Assembly: GCA_964405405.1 (NCBI GenBank)
Contig: CAYONT010000018.1
Location: 1-36,830, forward strand
DNA length: 36,830 bases
Reading direction: 5' to 3'
From: CAMCYM01 sp964405405
GTDB taxonomy: Bacteria; Bacteroidota; Bacteroidia; Flavobacteriales_D; Sanyastnellaceae
Part shown: in pieces, positions 30,992 to 36,830 of the stretch
Position numbering within the stretch: position 1 is the first letter of the stretch
Layout: every line of letters starts with the position of its first letter
Position numbers and translations under genes: made by a program
Notes under the pieces: generated by a model
Told to the model about the DNA's origin: nothing
Databases searched by the model: none
The model's input: the letters and a program-made list of their open reading frames with translations, nothing else

Positions 30992-33802
30992 ATGGAATAC
31001 GACTTTCGACAGATCGAGGCCACGGTCCAAGCCCGGTGGAAGGCCGCCGGTGTCTACCAGGTGACCGAGGACCCCTCCCGACCGAAGTACTATGTGTTGG
31101 ACATGTTCCCGTACCCCTCGGGCGCCGGGTTGCACGTGGGCCATCCGTTGGGGTACATCGCCAGCGACATCTTCGCCCGGTACAAACGCCAGCGGGGATT
31201 CAATGTGCTGCACCCGATGGGTTACGACAGCTTCGGATTGCCGGCAGAACAGTACGCCATCCAAACCGGGCAACACCCCGCGGTTACGACCGAGGCGAAC
31301 ATCGCCCGGTACCGAGATCAGTTGGAGAAGCTGGGCTTCAGTTTTGACTGGAGCCGGGAGGTTCGGACGAGCGACCCCGGGTATTACCGATGGACGCAGT
31401 GGATTTTTGCGCAACTCTTCGACTCCTGGTACGACCGGGTCGCAGACCGGGCCCGGCCCATCGCGGAGCTGGTGGCGGCGTTTGAGGAGAACGGCAACTT
31501 CGGCGTCGATGCGGCCTGCACCGAAGGTTGGTGGAAGGAACTGGGGCACGGATTCTTCGGGGCCGATTGGGGCGGCGATTTCACTTCGACCGACTGGCAT
31601 TCGATGTCGGAGGAGCTGCGGGAGGATGTGCTGATGGCTTTTCGTTTGGCCTACCTGGCAGACAGTGAAGTCAATTGGTGCCCGGCACTCGGCACAGTGC
31701 TCGCGAATGATGAGGTGAAGGACGGTCTGTCCGAACGGGGCGGGCATCCGGTGGAACGGAAGCGGATGCGGCAGTGGATCATGCGGATCGCGGCGTACGC
31801 GGATCGCCTGCTGCGCGGACTGGAGGATTTGGAGTGGACTGACAGTGTGAAGGAGGCGCAGCGGAATTGGATTGGGCGGTCGGAAGGGGCGGTGGTTCGG
31901 TTCGCGCTAGAGTCGGGCAACGGGGCCGCCAACGGGGCCGAAGCGGTGGAGGTGTTTACCACCCGACCGGACACGTTGTACGGGGTCTCATTTCTGGTGT
32001 TGGCCCCGGAGCATCCGCTGGTCGACGTCTTGACGGCGGAGGCGGAGGCGGAGTCAGTTCGAGCCTACCGCGAGCGGACGGCAGCCCGCTCGGAACGGGA
32101 GCGCCAAGGGGACCGAGAGATGACGGGCGTGCCCACCGGGGGATTTGTTCTGCACCCCCTGACCGGTTTGCGGGTGCCAGTTTGGATTGCGGATTATGTG
32201 CTGGCCGGCTATGGAACGGGGGCGATCATGGGGGTGCCTGCGGGAGACGAACGGGACCACCGGTTTGCCACAGCGATGGGACTGCCCATCCCGGCCATTT
32301 TCGTCGGAGCCGACCCGGATGCTGCCTGCACGGACTACAGCGCCGTCCTTACCGCTTCGGGACCGATGGACGGTCTCACCGCCCGCGAAGCCATCCCCAG
32401 AGCGCTGGACCTGCTGGAATCTGCGGGCGCAGGCGAGCGGCGGGTGCAATTTCGGCTCCGGGACGCGGTCTTCAGCCGACAGCGTTACTGGGGGGAACCC
32501 TTCCCCATTTGCTATGTGAATGGACGGCCTCGGGTGATCTCCGATGTTCAGGTTACCCTGCCTCCGGTCGATGCCTACCTGCCCACCGCCGATGGTGAGC
32601 CGCCATTGGCTCGGGCCCGGGCAGAAGATTGGAATGTTTTCCGGGGTGAGCGGATGGAATGCAACACCATGCCGGGCTGGGCAGGCTCAAGTTGGTACTT
32701 CCTGCGTTACATGGATCCGCACAACGAAAACACCTTCTGCGACCGCAGCCGATCCGACTACTGGGGCCCTGTGGACTTGTACATCGGCGGCGCAGAACAC
32801 ACCACAGGCCACCTGCTCTACGCGCGCTTTTGGACCCAGTTTCTGTTCGATCGCGGATGGATTGGTTTCCCAGAACCCTTCCGCCAAATGATCAACCAGG
32901 GGATGATCTTGGGCCGATCCAGCTTCGTCTACCGCATTCCCGGCACCCAAACCTTCGTTACCTACGAACGCCGAAAAGAGCAACCCGTGCAGCAGTTGCA
33001 CGTAGACATCTCCCTGGTTCACAACGACATCCTGGATTTGGATGCCTTCCGTGCCTGGCGGCCTGAATTCGCTGATGCGACCTTCGTTTGCAACGAATCC
33101 GGTCAATACCGCTGTGGCTTTGAGGTCGAGAAGATGTCGAAATCGAAGTTCAATGTCCAAACCCCAGACGAACTGGTCGACCGTTACGGCGCAGATACCC
33201 TGCGTTGCTACGAGATGTTCCTGGGACCCCTGACCCAGCACAAACCCTGGGACACCCAAGGCATCAGTGGCGTCCACAACTTCCTGCGCAAGTTCACCCG
33301 GTTGTACACCGCACCCAGCGACGACCGCCCGACCGATGGCCAGTGGAAATCCCTACACAAGACCATCCGCAAAGTGACCGACGATTTGGATCGGCATGCC
33401 TTCAATACCGTCATCAGCGCCCTGATGATTGGAGTCAATGAGTTGACCGAACAAAAGACCCATTCGCGTGCCATTTTACAACCCTTGGCCTTGTTGCTTG
33501 CCCCTTGTGCGCCCCATTTGGCCCAAGTTCTCTGGGAAACCGGGGGCGGATCCGGATGGGCCTTGGATGCATCCTGGCCGGCTTGGGAGGAACGCTGGTT
33601 GGTGGCTGACACCTTCGATTACCCTGTTTCCTTCAACGGCAAGGTCCGCTTCAAATTCACTGCAAGTGCTGACCTGTCCCCACAATCCATTGAAACGTTG
33701 GTTCTGGCGGATGCGCGAACCCAACAACAACTCGGAACGGCTGCCATCCAAAAGGTCATCGTGGTGCCCGGTCGCATCATCAACATTGTCTCCGCGGGTT
33801 GA
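30992..33802 (+). CDS. leuS: Leucyl-tRNA synthetase
   Basis: 936 residues from the ATG at 30992 (MEYDFRQIEATVQARWKAAG); the frame extends 29 codons upstream but without similarity. It charges tRNA-Leu and edits mischarged products. The HIGH motif is HVGH at 48-51 within YPSGAGLHVGHPLGY; KMSKS is at 714-718. The editing-domain segment GYGTGAIMGVPAGDERDH is intact, as are QRYWGEPFPI and WAGSSWYFLRYMDP. The length is at the upper end for bacteria. The upstream -7 element at 30950 suggests its own promoter. Confidence 0.97.
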   Translation: MEYDFRQIEATVQARWKAAGVYQVTEDPSRPKYYVLDMFPYPSGAGLHVGHPLGYIASDIFARYKRQRGFNVLHPMGYDSFGLPAEQYAIQTGQHPAVTTEANIARYRDQLEKLGFSFDWSREVRTSDPGYYRWTQWIFAQLFDSWYDRVADRARPIAELVAAFEENGNFGVDAACTEGWWKELGHGFFGADWGGDFTSTDWHSMSEELREDVLMAFRLAYLADSEVNWCPALGTVLANDEVKDGLSERGGHPVERKRMRQWIMRIAAYADRLLRGLEDLEWTDSVKEAQRNWIGRSEGAVVRFALESGNGAANGAEAVEVFTTRPDTLYGVSFLVLAPEHPLVDVLTAEAEAESVRAYRERTAARSERERQGDREMTGVPTGGFVLHPLTGLRVPVWIADYVLAGYGTGAIMGVPAGDERDHRFATAMGLPIPAIFVGADPDAACTDYSAVLTASGPMDGLTAREAIPRALDLLESAGAGERRVQFRLRDAVFSRQRYWGEPFPICYVNGRPRVISDVQVTLPPVDAYLPTADGEPPLARARAEDWNVFRGERMECNTMPGWAGSSWYFLRYMDPHNENTFCDRSRSDYWGPVDLYIGGAEHTTGHLLYARFWTQFLFDRGWIGFPEPFRQMINQGMILGRSSFVYRIPGTQTFVTYERRKEQPVQQLHVDISLVHNDILDLDAFRAWRPEFADATFVCNESGQYRCGFEVEKMSKSKFNVQTPDELVDRYGADTLRCYEMFLGPLTQHKPWDTQGISGVHNFLRKFTRLYTAPSDDRPTDGQWKSLHKTIRKVTDDLDRHAFNTVISALMIGVNELTEQKTHSRAILQPLALLLAPCAPHLAQVLWETGGGSGWALDASWPAWEERWLVADTFDYPVSFNGKVRFKFTASADLSPQSIETLVLADARTQQQLGTAAIQKVIVVPGRIINIVSAG

Positions 33803-33834
33803 TATAAGTCAGGTCGGCAAATAACTTGATTTCG

Positions 33835-33875
33835 TCGAAAATAAACGGTAGTTCGGTTGTTTATTTCGATTTTTC
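33835..33875 (+). terminator. A/T-rich hairpin after leuS
   Basis: TCGAAAATAAAC and GTTTATTTCGA pair with one bulged A around a 12-base loop, followed by five T. It lies 32 bases after the leuS stop and may end that transcript. The stem is weak in GC. Confidence 0.45.
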
Positions 33876-34016
33876 TGGCGATATTGCATGGTCTTTTCCT
33901 TGCCCAGCAATGTCAGGATCGCAAACGTGCGCATCCACCGGGAACTACCCACTCCCGGGGCTTGAGGGGCAAAGAACGGATATCGGCTTGATACTCCTAA
34001 CATACCCTCTTGTGCC
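33876..34016 (+). other. Remaining leader region before the giant repeat protein
   Basis: About 140 bases with no gene I can support. Together with the hairpin it makes up the 214-base spacer after leuS. No exact TAnnTTTG element is present; TAACATACCC near the start codon is the nearest A/T-rich candidate. Confidence 0.35.
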
Positions 34017-36830
34017 ATGCGTGAAGCGCTCCTCTCCGTATTGCTTGCCTGTTGTTCCTTCTTTTTCGCTGCGGCGCAGATGCCTACGGTCATCGCCAAT
34101 GTGGGGCCTGCACCTGAAGGATATTGGCTTGAGGCACAGCCCATTGTAACGCATACGGGCACCATTGGAGGGACCAATTTGGCAGGCCAAACCACCTACC
34201 GACTCTACCTGCACACCGTCCACCCCACCGATTTCCTCTCCTCCATCGCCGGGGATGCAGGCAACCCTTTGATTCTCAACTCCACGAGCACGCCCGCCTG
34301 GTTCAACCACCCGTTGGGGGTCAATTTGGCCAGTGCACTCAACCCCGCCTTCATCGCCTTCATCCCAGAGCTCAACTACGACAGCTGGTTGACCATCGGC
34401 GTGGAACAGGAAACACCCGGTTTCTCGCTCAACGTGGTGCAAGGCACGGTCAACCCATTCACAGCATTCAACGCGGGCAACAACGTCCTGGTCAACGACC
34501 CTGTGGGGTTCGCCATCTTCGCATTGTTCCCAGGAAACTATGTCGCCAGCAACCCAGCTTTTGCAGGGGATGACCTGCGGGTTTTGGTCGGTCAGATCAC
34601 CACGTCGGGCACGCTTTCTGGCCAAATCTATGTCCAGCTTTTCCAAGAGGCCTCCCAGGCAAATGAGGTCCGCGCTGTCTTCCCCATCCTGACAGAAAAC
34701 CCCTGGATCACCGAAGGCTGCACGGATCCGTTGGCATGCAACTTTGATGCTGAAGCTACCGAAGACGATGGTTCCTGCAACTTCGCAGCTGCCGGCTACG
34801 ACTGCGNNNNNNNNNNNNNNNNNNNNNNNNNNNNNNNNNNNNNNNNNNNNNNNNNNNNNNNNNNNNNNNNNNNNNNNNNNNNNNNNNNNNNNNNNNNNNN
34901 NNNNNNGAAGCTACCGAAGACGATGGTTCCTGCAACTTCGCAGCTGCCGGCTACGACTGCGACGGGAACTGCCTCGCCGACGGCGACGGTGACGGAGTCT
35001 GCGATCCGTTCGAAGTGATCGGCTGCCAGGACGCAACTGCTTGCAACTTCGAAGCCACTGCCACCGACGCGGGAGACTGCACCTACGCGGCCGCCGGCTA
35101 CGACTGCGGCGGCAACTGCCTCGCCGACGGCGACGGTGACGGAGTCTGCGATCCATTCGAAGTGGGCGGCTGCCAAGACGCAACCGCTTGCAACTACGAC
35201 GCCACCGCCACCGACGCGGGAGACTGCACCTACGCGGCCGCCGGCTACGACTGCGGCGGGAACTGCCTCGCCGACACCGATGGCGACGGGGTTTGCGATC
35301 CATTCGACGACAATGACGTTGAAGTGATCACGAACGCCGATCCGCCCCCAGCGGGATACTGGTTGGAAGTCGTCCCCATGGTCGCCCACACGGGCATGGT
35401 GGGGACCAGCAATTTGGCAGGCCAAACCACCTACCAACTCATCCTGCATCTCCTCCAGCCCCAAGATTTCGTCTCGACCATCGGAGGGGACGTGAACAAC
35501 CCATTCATCCTCAACTCATCCTCTTCGCCCGGTTGGTTCAACCATCCACTGGGTGCGAATTTGGCCACCACCATCAACCCAGCCTTTTTTGGTTTCGTAC
35601 CCGCGCTGGCTTACGACAGCTGGCTGACCGTGGGTGCCACCCAAGAAACGCCGGGCTACACCCTCAGCACGGCCGTGGGCCAAATCAACCCCTTCACGGC
35701 TTTCAACGCAGGGTCCAACGTGCTGGTCAACGACCCGGTGGGATTCGGCATTTTCAACCTCTTCCCGGGCGCCTACGATACGAGCAACCCCGCTTTTGCC
35801 GGCAACGACTTGGAGGTTATTTTGGGTCAAATCACCACGGCTGGTGCGCTTTCAGGCCAAATCTATGTCCAAGTTTTCCGAAACGCTTCCCAGGCCCAGG
35901 AGTTCCGGGCTGTGTTCCCGATTGTGATGCCAGCATCCCCGGATGTGCCAGGCTGCACGGACGCCGTGGCTTGCAACTATGACCTTGCGGCAACCCTTGA
36001 CAATGGCACCTGCACCTACCCGGCCGCCGGCTACGACTGCGACGGCAACTGCCTCGCCGACGGCGATGGCGACGGGGTCTGCGATCCGTTCGAAGTGTTG
36101 GGATGTACCCATCCTTTTGCTTGCAACTTTGACCCGCTGGCGACGGACGAAGGATCGTGTGATTTTATTTCATGTTTGGGCTTGGGATGCAACGATCCCA
36201 CAGCGTGCAATTTTGATCCCGCGGCCTTGCTCAACGATGGCTCCTGTGAGTACATCAGTTGCTTGGTTCCAGGATGCACGCTACCTGATGCTTGTAACTT
36301 CAATCCCGAAGCCAACACCAATGATGGAAGCTGCGAATATGCTTCATGCGTTGGTTGCACAGATCCTGAAGCCTTCAACTACGATGCCTCAGCCACACAA
36401 GACAATGGTGCTTGCATCTATCCCGGGTGTGTGTTCCCGACAGCCTGCAACTTCGACCCGACTGCAAATGAAAATGACGGAAGCTGCGACTTCGAATCGT
36501 GTGCCGGATGTACCCTTCCCATCGCTTGCAACTATGATCCCACCGCGACCCTTGCCTTGAACAACACTTGTGTCTTTGCCGATCCCGGCTACGACTGCGA
36601 CGGCAACTGCCTCGCTGACGGCGACGGTGATGGGGTTTGCGATCCGTTCGAAGTGGTCGGCTGCCAAGACGCCACCGCTTGCAACTACGATGCGGCTGCG
36701 ACCGACGCGGGCGACTGCACCTACGCAGCGGAAGGCTACGACTGCGACGGCAACTGCCTCGCGGATGCCGATGGCGACGGGGTTTGCGATCCGTTCGAAG
36801 TGGTCGGTTGCCAGGACGCTACGGCCTGCA
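34017..36830 (+). CDS. Very large secreted Cys/Asp-repeat protein (5' part; contains assembly gap, runs off window)
   Basis: The signal peptide is clear (MREALLSVLLACCSFFFAAAQ). Next comes a 210-residue beta-rich domain (34086-34715), then composite repeats, a second copy of the 210-residue domain (35321-35950), and a long repeat array to the window end without a stop. Two repeat types occur: a Cys pair motif of the form GCTDPxACNFDxxATxDDGSC (about a dozen copies) and a thrombospondin-3-like Ca-binding motif (CDGNCLAD, DGDGDGVCDPFEV). The 100-N gap at 34807-34906 shifts the apparent frame; the true frame resumes at GAA 34907 (EATEDDGSC), so the placeholder length is wrong. Such arrays are typical of giant extracellular proteins of marine Bacteroidota, probably calcium-stiffened and disulfide-bonded; the function, adhesion or otherwise, is inference. 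A T9SS tail would be expected beyond the window. Confidence 0.85.
34086..34715 (+). repeat. Duplicated 210-residue domain, copy A
   Basis: From TVIANVGP to just before GCTDP. Shared landmarks with copy B are GYWLE, NLAGQTTY, WFNHPLG, YDSWLT, NPFTAFNAG, NVLVNDPVGF, LSGQIYVQ and RAVFPI. It is exactly as long as copy B. Confidence 0.9.
34807..34906. other. Assembly gap (100 N) flanked by identical 55-base sequences
   Basis: Bases 34752-34806 and 34907-34961 are identical over 55 bases, and both are in the coding frame. Merging them would remove the gap and give one continuous repeat unit. Confidence 0.95.
35021..35314 (+). repeat. Tandem 147-base (49-residue) composite repeat, first array
   Basis: Units begin at GGC TGC (35021 and 35168), 147 bases apart. 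Each has a GCQDATACN part and a GNCLAD plus DGDGVCDPF part. The second unit has drifted at its end (CLADTDGDGVCDPFDDND) where copy B of the 210-residue domain begins. Confidence 0.88.
35321..35950 (+). repeat. Duplicated 210-residue domain, copy B
   Basis: From EVITNADP to just before GCTDA, 630 bases, aligning with copy A without an internal gap as far as I can follow by eye. Confidence 0.9.
35951..36658 (+). repeat. Array of short Cys repeats in the giant protein
   Basis: A first composite unit (GCTDAVACNYD to CDPFEV) is followed by a run of 20-25-residue units lacking the Ca-binding part, for example GCNDPTACNFDPAALLNDG, GCTLPDACNFNPEANTNDG and GCTDPEAFNYDASATQDNG. A Ca-binding segment (CDGNCLADGDGDGVCDPFEV) closes the array. 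Confidence 0.85.
36659..36830 (+). repeat. 147-base composite repeat, second array (continues past window)
   Basis: Units start at 36659 and 36806, again 147 bases apart, nearly identical to those at 35021-35314. The second unit is cut by the window end. Confidence 0.88.

Noticed and set aside
33826..34149. 107-codon frame overlapping the start of the giant gene
   Set aside because: Out of frame with a clear signal peptide gene and no protein features of its own.
34907..35018. Apparent end of the giant gene at 35018
   Set aside because: This stop exists only because the 100-N placeholder shifts the frame; the repeat frame starting at 34907 stays open to the window end.
34714..36830. Regular repeats as a possible CRISPR array
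   Set aside because: The repeats are in-frame coding units with 147-base steps and conserved protein motifs; no spacer-like unique segments or cas genes.

Overview
The window reads as a chromosomal segment of an aquatic, probably marine, Bacteroidota (Flavobacteriia-like), most likely from a metagenome-derived scaffold. The evidence is a TonB-dependent receptor of Bacteroidota type, a long-form IspG, an IPExxxVDY-family protein beside pyruvate kinase and RNase III, a flavobacterial-type proteorhodopsin, a cargo protein with a type IX secretion (T9SS) C-terminal tail, TAnnTTTG-like -7 promoter elements and almost no Shine-Dalgarno sequences. GC content is high for this group, so long antisense open frames are common; they are left out. 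Two runs of exactly 100 N (24634-24733 and 34807-34906) mark scaffold joins inside repetitive coding sequence.

Layout. Positions 1-8199 run leftward: a VWA protein, a ChlI/MoxR-like AAA+ ATPase, recO (joined to the ATPase by a TAATG overlap), a TonB-dependent receptor, holB and ricT (cut by the window edge). Positions 8291-10978 run rightward: a PrsW-like membrane protease and ispG. Positions 10992-15431 run leftward: ileS, a DksA/TraR-like gene and lspA. Positions 15468-20169 run leftward: acpP, fabF, rnc, an IPExxxVDY gene and pyk. Positions 20312-21807 run leftward: mlaE and mlaF. Positions 21848-25387 run rightward: a 52-residue lipoprotein gene not previously delimited, manC, a proton-pumping rhodopsin and a Gly/Glu-rich T9SS cargo. 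Positions 25465-28462 run leftward: recX, prfB and fumC. A DUF349 gene (28559-30256, rightward) converges on a NodB-type deacetylase gene (leftward). leuS then runs rightward, followed by a very large repeat-rich secreted protein that leaves the window at 36830.

How the genes fit together. Most are housekeeping: translation (ileS, leuS, prfB), fatty-acid synthesis (acpP, fabF), central carbon (pyk, fumC), isoprenoid synthesis (ispG), lipoprotein maturation (lspA), envelope lipid transport (mlaEF) and DNA repair or replication (recO, recX, holB). The accessory part is the light-driven proton pump and the two extracellular proteins.

The points most worth following are: the rhodopsin has glycine where green proteorhodopsin has a blocking phenylalanine, which suggests a carotenoid-antenna site; the terminal protein has a 49-residue Cys/Asp composite repeat and an indel-free duplicated 210-residue domain; the second N gap is flanked by identical 55-base sequences and is probably an unmerged overlap; and the AAA+ ATPase/VWA pair carries a variant Walker B and lies divergent from a PrsW protease. 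No CRISPR array, insertion sequence, tRNA, rRNA or phage gene was found.
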